This document shows positions 34,738-45,631 of a stretch of DNA of 64,000 nucleotides, piece after piece; the stretch's first letter is position 1, and each line of letters begins with the position of its first letter. The stretch spans positions 42,637,957 through 42,701,956 of the forward strand of contig ML682005.1 in the NCBI GenBank assembly GCA_007922195.1. The letters are read 5' to 3'. Made by a program: the position numbers and the translations under genes. Below the pieces are notes generated by a model, which saw nothing but the letters and a program-made list of their open reading frames with translations, was not told the DNA's origin and made no database searches. This DNA is from Podocnemis expansa (taxonomy: Eukaryota; Chordata; Testudines; Podocnemididae).

Positions 34738-35179
34738 CAGGGCCGGTTCAAGAGCTTGTGGTACCCTGAGCTGGCTTTTGCTTTTGCGCTCCTCCCCCAC
34801 CCCCTGGGGGGAAGCACAGACCACAGAACCCAACCTCTGTTCTCGGCTGGTGGGCTGGTTTGCACAGCTGCCAGGATGGGGGACATCTGGCCCAGGGGCA
34901 GAGCGGGCCAGCCCAGAGGCCTGGTTCCACTCTCCCACCCCTCCGTTGTGCTGGCTGCTCCTCTCGAGGGGTGGGGAGAGCCAGTCCAGGGGTGGGGCAA
35001 GAGAACATAGCCCAGCCTCTTAGCTGGCCTGCTCTGCCCCCAGGGTGCAACAGCTGGCTCTGGAAAGGGGTGGGAAAGCAGAACTGGGTCTCTGGGCTGG
35101 CCTGCTCTGCCTCCTGGCACCCCTAAGCTTAGGCGCCCCGAGCCAGGGCTTCATTGGCTCATGGCTAGAGCCAGGTCTG
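34738..35179. mobile_element. GC-rich hAT-type transposon
   Basis: Left end CAGGGCCGGTTCAAGAGC, right end TGGCTAGAGCCAGGTCTG, imperfect inverted repeats. Flanks CTTGGTTG (34730-34737) and CAAGGTTA (35180-35187) agree at 5 of 8 bases, so the duplication is only suggestive. The interior includes CTTAGGCGCCCCGAGCCAGG, typical of this GC-rich group. Long open frames on both strands (up to 143 codons) reflect lack of A/T-rich stops, not genes. Confidence 0.6.
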
Positions 35180-35187
35180 CAAGGTTA

Positions 35188-36117
35188 TATTTTTGAAAGT
35201 GAACATGGCTGTCAAAAATGTTTGGATAGTAAGAATATTAGTGATGTCCCTCAAGTTTTTTTCTGCCTCCTAGACATTCTGTACCAAAACACTAGAAATC
35301 TAAGTACAAAATTGGCAGGTTATCAGCAGGTGTAAATTGTCACTTTCACACAAGCTGGGAAAGCTATAACAATTTACGCTTGCTGAGATCAAAAATGTAT
35401 TTAGTGTTGGTTTTGGTGATGTGGATGCTCTCATTGTCTGTTCCCTTTCTGTCCCTTTCTTCCATTCAATCTGTTTGGTTCTCCTTCTGCTCAAGGCATT
35501 GATTTTGTTTTAAGAGTACTGAAAAATTGGGCAACTCAATTTATAATTTCAAAATTATAATTTTAATTGCAAAATGGCAAAGTGGAAAGCGAATCATCCA
35601 CCCAAATACCATTTAAATAACACTATTTGGGTGGCGAGGAACTCCATCTGAATATATATTAGCTCATATTGGATGGGATTATTTTGAACCAAATATATTA
35701 GTTGTCTATGTACAGCATTAAGCCAGAATTTTGACTCTTTTGTATGTCATGCTTTACAGCTTTCTCACATTTTTGTTGTGCTTTACACTTCATGCAAGAT
35801 CCATGAACTTAGCTATATTTCCACAGCAGTCTTCTCATGAGAGCTGTGTGTGAGCCACTCTATTATGTTGTTGTTAGGCCCAATCCCATGAGGCACTGAA
35901 TTCTTCAACCCTCACTGAAGTTGCCAGCATTTAAATGTACTCAGCATATCACAGGACTAGCCTATTTAATTTCTTACCAAATTAGAGAAATGTTAGCTCA
36001 TTAATGATGTTGAAATATGATGTTGTGGGCAAAATGACATTTATCCATATATTCTAGTCTTTATTTCTATCTGCCCCAATATTGCATATCCCTGTATTTT
36101 ATATTTCTCTACGCAGG
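35188..36117. other. Unassigned AT-rich DNA
   Basis: No gene or repeat recognised. 36074-36113 is an imperfect copy of 36266-36305, on either side of the next element. Confidence 0.4.
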
Positions 36118-36262
36118 ATTTTTAAAGAGTAACACGTTTATTTATCACATAAGTATTCATGGAGAAAATCCCACTTTGTTAGATGTTTGAAGATGGGTAA
36201 CTTATAGACTCCTTGTTTGTTTTGCTAAACTAGACTAACTAAACTAGACTACGCCTTTGCAA
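36118..36262 (-). mobile_element. Penelope-like tail, diverged
   Basis: Reverse tail (GTTTATTTATCACATAAGTA, TCATGGAGAAAATCCCACTT) followed by a forward end (AGACTCCTTGTTTGTTTTGC, TAAACTAGACTAACTAAACT). Same fold-back layout as 19150-19295. It sits between two imperfect ~40-bp copies of the flanking DNA. Confidence 0.68.
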
Positions 36263-36479
36263 TTTATCCCAGTAGTGCATATCCCAGTACTGTATGTTTC
36301 TACATTATTTCTTTCTAACTAGTTTCACGTTGAAAGTTGATGTTTAAAATATGTTCTTAGTTTGAGAGGAAGTCTAAAGAGGCACTCAGTTCTTGAGTGC
36401 CTGTGACTAGATGGGTGCTATGCTACATTCCTTTTCTCATTCCTGGTGCTTCTGCAGACTGCTGGCCAATCTTGTTGTA

Positions 36480-36939
36480 TCTCCAGAAGCTTGACCCTCT
36501 GGCTGAGTCACAAAATATGCATGAATCCTTTCCAGTCTTTTACAGAATCCAATAAATAAACAGTCTATTTGCCCTTGCTAGTGTCTTCAGCCCTAGCTTT
36601 GGTCCTTTAAAATCAGCTTTTTGTGCAGGCTCTCAGACAAGCCCTGTCCCCCTTCTATTTTTATATCACTTAATCTGTAGCTTGGAGGGGAATCCAGGCC
36701 TAGCCACTACTGTGGGTTCCAGCCCAGGTACCCACATACAACAGCAAAATCCGGCTTCTTCCAGTCCCTCCTAGCTATTTCCCTAGGTCTCTTCTTACCA
36801 GGTCTTTTTATTTCCAACCCTATCTCAGGCTAGCATCTTCAGGTTCTGTTCTTCTTTCTCTGAACTTTCAGCTATGTAGGTTCAGCCAGTGATTAAACTC
36901 AAGCTACTTGCCAGGCAGCTTTGGTCAGATTATTCTCTT
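36480..36939. other. Unclassified repeat-like block, possibly an antisense LTR
   Basis: Moderately GC-rich with AATAAATAAACAG near 36550, then GGAGGGGAATCCAGGCCTAG and GGGTTCCAGCCCAGGTACCC. Such words resemble the reverse strand of LTR elements common in turtles. No pair of repeats or coding part is visible. It may continue after the CR1 end at 37216-38060. Confidence 0.3.
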
Positions 36940-37215
36940 TAATCACAGATGATAGGACAAGAAGCAATGGGCATAAATTACAGCAAGGAAGGTTCAGCCT
37001 GGACATTAGGAAAAAATTTCTAACTGTCGGGTGATTAGACACTGGAATAAGTTGCCTCAGCAGGTTGTGTAATCGCCTACATTGGAGGTTTTTAAGAGCA
37101 GGTTAAACAAACACCTGTCAGGGATGGTTTAATAGGGGTAGTTGGTCCTGCCATAAGTGCAGGGAACTGGACTCAATGACCTGCCATGGTCTGTTCCAGT
37201 TTCTATGATTCTATG
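36940..37215 (+). mobile_element. CR1 LINE 3' end
   Basis: Contains GACAAGAAGCAATGGGCATA, AGCCTGGACATTAGGAAAAA, GAGGTTTTTAAGAGCAGGTT, GGTCCTGCCATAAGTGCAGG and ends TTCTATGATTCTATGA. About 275 bp, 5'-truncated. Better preserved than the copy at 16940. Confidence 0.92.
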
Positions 37216-38744
37216 AAAGCAGCCTCCTTCTTCACTCCTTTGGTTTCAGCCAGGAGCTGTGGTGCTAAGGCCAGGCAGGCCCATCTATCTGAGCCTTTTA
37301 TCTGACTGACGGTGGCTAGCTGCCTGGACTGCTTGTGGAAGACCAAGTGTTTGTGGATTTCAAAATGGATGCTGTGGAGAGTTCTGGTAACCTTTGGGTG
37401 GGCTAGCATTCATTCACTTGCCCCTCTCCAGTGCCTAACAGGATAAACCCCTGGAAAAAGCAGATGGAGAGCCGGGGTTCAGTTCTAAAGGGATCACAGC
37501 GAAGACTGCTCAGAGTTCCTGTCCCACATTAAACTACTACTCAGCATAAACATAACAATGAACTTTATTAACTGCTAACTTAAGTCGTATCCTAAGAAAC
37601 CAAAATGAATTTAAACAGAACAGTAAGAAACCCAAGAGTTCCAAAGTTCAGGTGGAGTCACCCTTATCTCAGTTGCAGTCTTTTGTTCAAGTCCTTGAGG
37701 CCTGAGCAGAAAGAAGCGGCAGTCCTATTCTCCCCTGGCTGCAGGAATCTTCAACAGGAATCCATGCAGTCCTTTCTTTCTTTTCTGTAACCAGCACCAT
37801 GCAGTCTGTTTGCTGGTCAACTAGCTCTCAGTCCTATTAACAAAAACTCTGCAGTAAAATGCTCCACTGCAGGGAGAAAACATCTTGCAGTCCACTTTTG
37901 GCTCAGCAACTCTCAAACACTCAAGCAATGAGTACATGGACTCTGCAGTTTGCAGCTCTCTACGGGTCCTGCTCTCAGAGCTGCTACTCTCAGGCATCTG
38001 ACTCCAGCAACAATAGAAAAACTTGTGGAGGATGCTCAAATGCTACCACTACCTAGTTCCAGAAACTTTTGCCCAGCAGCATAACCCAGCCTGAACAGAT
38101 CTCAAAGAGAGAGCCTGTTTTAGACATATGGGTTACATTCTCTCTAAGCAAGTGTGGGGGATACACCTTCCCTGCTCCTTTAGTCTCAGCTTGCCACTTC
38201 TTGATATCGAGTGACATAGGAATGTGGGTTCCCCCCTCAACAGAGAGCTGCATCACAGAAAGTATTTTGCAGAAGTTTTGTGTAAAGGGGTTCCAGGGTG
38301 TGGTGTTGGATTTAGAAGACTGTCCAGAAAGGCAGATGAAAGTTCAAATGAGGGAGGTAGAGAATAAGCATTGTTTTTCTGTTTTAATGATGTATCTGAA
38401 TGCCTTTCTGTTAAGTACTGACTGAACTCCCTGCTTCAGCCTGTCTCTTCTGCTGTAAAATCTGTGTTCATTCAGTAGCACTGATGTGTATGATGGTTCA
38501 GTGAAAGTGATGGATTGTCCACTGGATTTTGCATATTTCTTTCTATCACCCTCTCTACTCTGTAGGCTATCCGTCTTTCATTGGCCAAATATTTAAGACA
38601 TGTAGTTAGGTTGTTTCAGTTTTATCTATAGAAGATTGAAGGGCTTTTCCCTGAATAAATTTCCAGCCATGTTGAATATCTTTCTTTCCAAAGATCATCT
38701 TTATTCCACTTACAAATCACCAGCTTTTGCCTTTCTGATATGAC
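37216..38744. other. Unclassified, repeat-like to 38060 then AT-rich
   Basis: 37216-38060 has intermediate GC and a TTTATTAACTG word at 37565 that would be a poly(A) signal (AATAAA) on the minus strand. It could be the second half of the block at 36480-36939 split by the CR1. No protein is recognisable in its short frames. 38060-38744 shows nothing. Confidence 0.3.
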
Positions 38745-38752
38745 ACACAGTC

Positions 38753-39279
38753 CAGGGCTAGATCAACACAGGGGTTATATGGGCTACAGCCTTGGGCCCT
38801 GGCCTCAAGGGGAGCCCTGCACTGCAGCCCCTATAGCTCTTTGTTGATCCAGCCCTGCTGGCAGTGTGCTGGTGGGGCTGGGGCGCTGGTGCTGAGGAGG
38901 TGGGCTCCAGGGCCAGAAACCACAGCTGTGCATGGCACTCCTGCCCTACCCTGGGGGCTGGCTGGTCTGCTGGTGCATGTCCACTGTGCTCTGGGGCCAG
39001 GGGTCCCCCACACACCAGCAGGTCCAGTCCTTGGCCCTGGAGTGAGTGGAAATGCACCAGTTGGCTCCACTCCTGAGAGCAAATGCCAGTCAAGTGGCAG
39101 GAGCACCACAGCTGGCTGTGGCCTCTGGCTCCAGGATCACGGCCTACTCTGTCCCCAGGCCACCATGGTGGCGGGGCCAGGGCCCCAGGCTGGGGAGTCC
39201 ACAGTAGGGGGCTGAGCCCCAGGCCAGCTGGTCCACAGTGGAGGTACATGGGGCCCCAGGCCCCCTTAGTCTGACCCTG
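38753..39279. mobile_element. GC-rich hAT-type transposon
   Basis: Left end CAGGGCTAGATCAACA, right end CCTTAGTCTGACCCTG, imperfect terminal inverted repeats. Flanks ACACAGTC (38745-38752) and ACATCATC (39280-39287) agree at 5 of 8. The interior is GC-rich, with open frames up to 163 codons that have no protein signature. Confidence 0.62.
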
Positions 39280-39522
39280 ACATCATCCTATCCCATTTCC
39301 TTCTTAAAAACACATTTTACAGTAGTCTATATTTAAGGCCCCAAACTCAATAGCGTCTAATATGACTGCAGTGGTTTGGGGCTATAATGATAGAAAATTA
39401 AATACTTGTTTATAAATGTCTCCAATATGGTCCTAGTGCATAGTTTCAGCAAAGGGAAATGAGAACAGACTGGCATGCATAGTTTTGTATTCATTGTGAG
39501 GATCAGATTCTGATCTTGGTTA

Positions 39523-39720
39523 AACCAACAAGGAGTCTTGTAGTACTTTTTAAAGATCAACAAATTTGTTTATTGCATGAGCTTTTTGTGGGAGAAAATC
39601 TAAGTGGGATGTTTTCCACAAAAGCTCATGTGATAAATAAATTTGTTAGTATTTAAAAATGCCACCAGACTCCTTGTTTGTTTTGCTGAACTAGACTAAC
39701 ATAGCTACCCCTTCGGAACT
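39523..39720 (+). mobile_element. Penelope-like tail, long fold-back with 12-bp target duplication
   Basis: A reverse copy (CCAACAAGGAGTCTTGTAGT...GCATGAGCTTTTTGTGGGAG) is joined near 39605 to a forward copy (TTCCACAAAAGCTCATGTGA...CTAGACTAACATAGCTACCC). TGATCTTGGTTA flanks it at 39511-39522 and 39721-39732, a perfect 12-bp duplication. The two arms can pair over about 80 bp. Confidence 0.8.
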
Positions 39721-39732
39721 TGATCTTGGTTA

Positions 39733-40599
39733 GTTACTTTGCTCTCTCGCTAATGTAAGAGAAGTCACAATCTGGCTCTACATGTCTTAAACTCAAGCAT
39801 TAGTGGAAAAAGTCTGTATACTAAAGTCCCAGTCCTGCAGAGTATTCTAGATGTTGCTTAACTTTAAAGATACAAACAGTCCTTTGAATTCTTTGGAATG
39901 AAGACCAGAAACTCAAATTGAATGATGTAATCAACTGCAGAATTTCTGTCAGAGGACCATTCCAGGATGAAAAGCATAAAATGGGATGATTGTGATGTTA
40001 GGAGTAAAGCTATGTCCATGACACGATCTCAGTCTCTAAGAAGTCTAAGAGGTTGGCTTCAGCTTCTTGCATGGTTTGATCCAGATGCTAGGATTATCTG
40101 ACAGACAGAAAGCTTTGTGGTGAAATCCACAGTGCACTGAGCTTTTTCTTGATTGATTCAGCTACATATATAATACCAGGATAAAACACAGTAAACTAAA
40201 ATAAGAGGATTGTGTATTTTCAGCATGCAGTAGTTCAAGGACTGTGTTTCTGACATAATTTGAATTTTTCTATTAGTCATTTTCCATGTTTTATGAATTT
40301 TTATGAACTCTATTTCATGTTTTTTTGGTCTCCTGTTTTTAATCCTTTGATATATTTAAGTAATAGTGCATGGTAGGAAAAATAATGAAAATTGTAGGAA
40401 TATGGGGAGAAACTTAAATTCACTAAATTTTCAAAAGTATTTGAGTCACTTAGACTCAGAAGAATAGTATTTGAGTGCTTTTGAAATTTGTAGTCACTGA
40501 ACTTGCTTAGTCAATGATCTGAGATACCTAAATCACTTAAGCACTTTAAAAAATTGTATCCTATGTTTCTAACTAGAGAATCTTCTAGAGAAGACTGAC
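39733..40599. other. Unassigned AT-rich DNA
   Basis: No gene or repeat recognised. Confidence 0.45.
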
Positions 40600-41407
40600 A
40601 TTTAGGTAGTAAGGAAATCACAGGCAAAGCTGGAATTTTGACAGCACTGAGCAAAGCCTAATCAAAGACCTAACAATAGAACCATTAAAGCAGGCACATA
40701 TCCCTGCAACATACCACACTGCCAACTTTGCCCACATATCTGCATAAAAAACACTATTACAGGACCAAATCAAACCAGGTACTCCATCAAAGGCTCATTC
40801 ACCCGCTCATCCACAAATGTGATTTATGTCATCATGTGCCAGAAATGCCCAGTCTGCCTTATAAATCAGACAAACAGGACAGTCTCTGCACAAAAGAATT
40901 AATGGGCACAGATCTGACATCAGAAATCACAACATTCCAGAACCACTGTCTCAGCATTTTAAATCTTCGTGATCACTCCATTAATGATTTGCTAGTTGTG
41001 GTGGTCACACAGATGAATACCAGATCAAGGCTTCAAAGAGAAGCTGCTGAAATTGAATTTATTTGAAAATTCAGTTGCATTGCTTCAGGGCTTAATAGGG
41101 ACACTGGATTTTTCTCTCATTACAACAGCTGATTTAACCTCACCTCCCTTTGAATGCTGTTCCCCAGTGTTTGAATCTTTATAACTATTTTGATTTGCTG
41201 TTACAGTGTGACCTGTTCCTATGACTTACACTCCCCTGCATTTATTTCTTCCCATTCTGTAAGTTCCCCTTCTTCAAAGCATCCGATGAATTGGGATTTT
41301 CTCCCACAAAGGCTCATGCAATAAATAAAATTGTTAGTCTTTAAGTGTCACATGACTCCTTTCTTGTTTTACTGAACTAGACTAACACAGCTGCCCCTTT
41401 GGAACAA
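40600..41407 (+). pseudogene. Penelope-like element 3' part: GIY-YIG endonuclease remnant plus tail
   Basis: Frames are broken, but the PLE C-terminal endonuclease region can be followed. NVIYVIMCQKCP is encoded at about 40817-40852, then an INQT word where the family has IGQT. After a frameshift come NLRDHSINDL and SRLQREAAEIEFI (40950-41066). PLEs encode an RT fused to a GIY-YIG nuclease; only the nuclease end is left. About 200 bp downstream begins the tail found all over the window (GATTTTCTCCCACAAAGGCT, TAGTCTTTAAGTGTCACATG, CTAGACTAACACAGCTGCCC), which ties the tail repeats to PLEs. Confidence 0.75.
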
Positions 41408-41598
41408 AGCCTCATCAGTAGCTGGGAAGTGAATTGACTGTAATGCTGGAAGGGTTTGCTTAAGGGTTCTCAGTGTGATTGGTTTTGATTTTTGACATTG
41501 TTATAGTAAGATAATATCCTCTGCCTCCATGCCCCTCATCCTTCTGTTGATGCCAACCTGAATGATGCGGGCTTATTGCACCATGTAGTCTGAAATAT

Positions 41599-41631
<33 letters not shown>

Positions 41632-41632
41632 A
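41599..41632 (+). repeat. (TG)n(AG)n microsatellite
   Basis: About nine TG units followed by about eight AG units. Confidence 0.95.
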
Positions 41633-44600
41633 AATTACATTTATCCAGACAAGTTTTTGCTGGGCTTCCTTTATTCTGTGTTCAAAGGCTTCTGTCCCCA
41701 TCTGTCAGTTACCTAGGTATGCAGAGGTATTCGAGATAATGCGTGCAAAGGCACTGAGTGCACAAAAGTGGGAAAAAGAATGTAAGGGTCCCATGTAAAA
41801 GTTCATTTACTGCATAGAGTCACATTCCAGAGATTACAAAGCTATCTGTCTTCTGGAGCAGACTCTTTCAATTTGGTGACAGTAATAATTCCACTCATAA
41901 CTCTTTGCTAATGCATTAGCATAAACTATAATTTTTGTCTTTCGACAAGCTCTGCAGTCTGTGGCATGATGGTTTCTACCCTATAATTGTAGGATCCTCA
42001 TTAATCAAAAAGAATATTATGACATTGTGAGCTCACAAGAAAGACAATTCATGACTGACACAATAAAGGCTAAATTATGCTTCTTTTGATGATTGGAGGT
42101 GCAAAATTGCCTTTTTTTTCCCTTTGCAAAAATAGGATTTAGCAGCTGTAAGAAAAATCACAGTATAATGAAAGCCAAGAGTGTTCAGACACAACAATAC
42201 CAGATCTGCTTACAAGAGACCTTTATTTCAGAGAGAAATTAAAATTTCAAAGCTATTTTTGGTGGCATTTTTATTGATAAATCTGCATTTAAATCAGGAT
42301 CTTGAAAAATGTATGAGATTCACATTGCTGGAACATTGTGTTTTAGAGTTCACTGCTGTTAGTCTTAAAGATTACAGAATTTTATATACAGCTTTGGACG
42401 GTTTCCAAGATAAGTTTTGACATATATGAAATGATTAATACTCAGATATACCTGATAAGATGTATTCTCTTATACATATTCCCTTTTGTTCTTAAGTAGC
42501 CAAAGGTTGTCTATCACTTTTGAATTATAAACTAGAGGAAAAAACAAAAAATTCTGCAGAGCCAACTATCTTTTACTGAAATTGCATAGAGCCAAGTACA
42601 TAGCAGTTGAGGTCCATGAGTAAACTTATTGGGCCTAATGCTTGTTTAAACAAGGAGCCAGTAGAATTACATGATTGTAAAACTGTTGTATGAGGAGATT
42701 CATGTTCATTACCTGCTTTCTTTGGGTGACTCAGTATTATCCACAAGTGTCATTGTGAATTGAGAATAAATCCCCCCACCCCAAAATCCATTTATTTTGC
42801 CTATGTTTGACTCCATGCATTCTCACTCATAGGTTTGCCAGCTGTATTAGTCAAAATGACCATGTTGTCCCACTTCTCCTGCTATTAATACTGACTCATT
42901 TATGTCCTGACATATGTGAACTAAGAAATATCTTTCTGTCTTTTCTTAAGAAAGGGAATTGAAAATGTGTGCTTTAGAAGATTCTTCCTGAACATTTTCT
43001 GAACCTGTTTCTTCCCCAGTTTCAACATACAATGTGATGCCTCTATACCCAGTGTGTGGTGGCTGGTTGGGACTATTACACACTAGATGGAAAAAAATGA
43101 ATGGTTTAAATGAATTGAAAGAACAATAGTAATTTTCATTAAATTTCCATTTCTATTGTCTTGACATTATTACAATTCTAATTGCTTTCAGTGAGAATTA
43201 GATGCCTAATAACTCATGTATAGGGCCTATCTGAATCTTGTAAGTCCCTAAATGCCTTTGTAGATCTGGCTCCTTAACATTTAACTGGCTATCATATGCC
43301 ACACACATTTTGCCCATAGAGATTGAATCCCAGGGGAAAGACTTAGCTAGATCATCTTTGGAATAAGTGAACTGAGCTATTTCTGTGGTGAAACAGCTCA
43401 CTTTGAGAGATGAGACCAAAAATACACAACCCCTCTAGATTTTATGTGAATGCAAGTAGCTTCTCAGGACTTAACAGTGATCCAGCTACTGAGGCTCGTC
43501 CAAAATATTGATCCATATGGTCTCTCCATCATGAAAGAAGCATGTGGTGTGAAGAATTCCTGTTAAAGGACAAGAAATATTGATTACACTACACTCTCAA
43601 TTCTTGATCTTTGCATTAGTACCAGCCCACTCTTTAATGATCTCCCCATGACTGTCGTCATAATACAGTTGAAAGTTTTGCACCCCTAAATCATTGCAGT
43701 GGTCTATCAGAGTATTATTCTGAATGGACTGTTCTACATTTGTTTTTTCTTTGTTAGGTGGAACTTACATAAGATTGCCAACCCTGCTGACTCTTTTGTT
43801 TTATTTTACAGCTTCATTATTTTCATAATGTATTGGTATTAGAGATAATTAAATAAAATGAGCCTGGAAAAAGACATTTCACTCATTTCCAGATCTAAGA
43901 TAGAGGGTTTTTCTCCCTTTCTTTTGAGATTTCACAATGTTTGAAGACTTTGTGTTTCAGGTTTTTGTTCTTGCCAGGAGTGCAAAAATACTGTGAGGAT
44001 AGTATTTGTCTCCCTTCTGAAGCTGGGAATTATTACATTTACTAACTTGTATTTCATCTTCTCCTAAGATCCCAGTCATAAACCATTGTGCTAGACATAC
44101 ACATAAAAATATGATTCAAAGAAAAGCTGGAGTCATGGCATTTTCAAGTTTGTTATACAATTTCAGGGGGTGTGAACAATGTGGATAACAATCCATATCA
44201 TTGAATGCTTATCCAAAAGAATGACAAACCCTTTAAGTTTGCCCATTCATAATTTTTAGCCCTGTAACAGCATTCTTAGATCTTCCTGATAAAGTGTAAA
44301 AATTAAGGCCAGATCCTTGTGATCCATACCTCATAGAAAAGGCACAGAGTAATGAGCCTGAGATAATTTAGCAATCCACATCACAAGGCACAGCTGATTT
44401 CTACCAGCCATCTGCTTCTTGGTGTCTGTTTATCTAAAGCTAAAGCAAAAAAATTAAGGACCCAGGAGAGGGAGATAGAAAGAAATTCATCTTTAGAGTC
44501 CATTTTAGGGGCAAAAGGTCTGAGAGGAGGTTTGTTTTAGAACTGGAGAAGGTTACTGGGGTTTTATGGGAAGGAAATAAATGAGGAAGTATCCAGCCTT

Positions 44601-44952
44601 CCTTTGTCTGCAGTACACCTGGCCCTGGCCATGCTCTGACAGTGTTGTGCTTTCAGCATAGGGAAACCAAAAGACATGCTTCTTCCTTTCTGAGGTAGGA
44701 ATTGCATAGAAATTTTCAACTCAAGTGTTGATTCAGGAGAATTAACAAAATAATATTTTTAAAGAGAAGAAAGTTATTACAAAAGTGAATTCTAATACAA
44801 AAACACTCTTATAGGGCCAAACCCACTGTCTGAATTAAGAGCCATAGAAGGCTGTCAATGCAGAGGAATTGGAATGGTTTTTATAGAGGCATAAAATTGC
44901 TCACAGTTAAAATAAATTTCTAGTCATCAGTATAGGGAGATGCACATTTGTC
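41633..44952. other. AT-rich DNA without recognised features
   Basis: 3.3 kb of unique-looking AT-rich sequence. No open frame above 80 codons and no recognised repeat or RNA gene. Confidence 0.45.
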
Positions 44953-45147
44953 TCAAGGAAAAATTATGGCTTGTCCGTTGTAAAAATTAATGACAATGAC
45001 ATCACCTAGCTTCCTCGTAGTTTCTGGTGGAAATGGCCACATTTTGACTTGTTCCAAATCTGCAAAGACTCCCACATTCTTACGAATATTCTCCAAGCGG
45101 AAATCTAGCAGTTGGGGTGGGTCACTTTGTTTCTCTCTCGTGAACAC
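44953..45147 (-). CDS. Unrecognised 64-codon frame, possible exon or gene fragment
   Basis: This minus-strand frame has a composition much more protein-like than the other short frames: LLDFRLENIRKNVGVFADL, then QVKMWPFPPET, then RKLGDVIVINFYNGQAIIFP and a TGA stop. It alternates hydrophobic and charged residues, has no low complexity and lies in non-repetitive DNA. I do not recognise the family. Upstream on the coding strand lies an A-rich stretch (about 45150-45172) and no good pyrimidine tract with AG acceptor, so an intact internal exon is not supported. It could be a terminal exon with a decayed splice site, a retrocopy piece or chance. The Met start may not be real. Confidence 0.3.
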   Translation of the reverse strand: MFTREKQSDPPQLLDFRLENIRKNVGVFADLEQVKMWPFPPETTRKLGDVIVINFYNGQAIIFP

Positions 45148-45631
45148 TTTTTTTTTTTGTTTTGTTTTGTTAGTGATCTCTTACCACTGTTTTCATTGTC
45201 AAAGAGAGTGATAAGGTTGAGAAAATTTGCTAAAATGACAGAAACCCGAGTTTTCAGGAGACGGACTAGAAACAGAGTGCCTGAAGTCTGTAAACAAGAT
45301 TGGAATTATCACCCTTGGCTATGGAAGGAGGTTTTATTTCATTATTTCTTTCCCACTTTGTGCTTAATCTTGAGCTGGGTGTCAGAGGCCTGGATTCTAA
45401 TACACTTTCTTGAATTATTTCATGAGCAAACTCACTGACTTTGTGAAACTGTTTTTTTTGTGGGGCAAAGGGCTACTGAATCAGGGGGAGGTCTGGAAAA
45501 CTGACGGAGAGGGATTCAGTTGAGTGATTCTTTCACAAATGTTCCCTCTTCCCATATTCTCCTCCCAAAACATTAAATCCAAATTGCTAGTGAACTTTAA
45601 GTACGGTGGCATGGTACACTTTCCTAATTAT

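Noticed and set aside
34610..35126. Several 80-143-codon frames on both strands
   Set aside because: Explained by the GC-rich hAT-type element at 34738-35179.
38758..39249. 163-codon minus-strand frame
   Set aside because: It fills a GC-rich hAT-type element and is mirrored by a 124-codon plus frame; no protein signature.
45149..45172. T-rich run as a splice-acceptor pyrimidine tract for a plus-strand exon at 45173 onward
   Set aside because: It is followed by GTTAG, but the downstream frame (45112-45438) has no protein-like pattern, and the TTTTG units look like a simple repeat.
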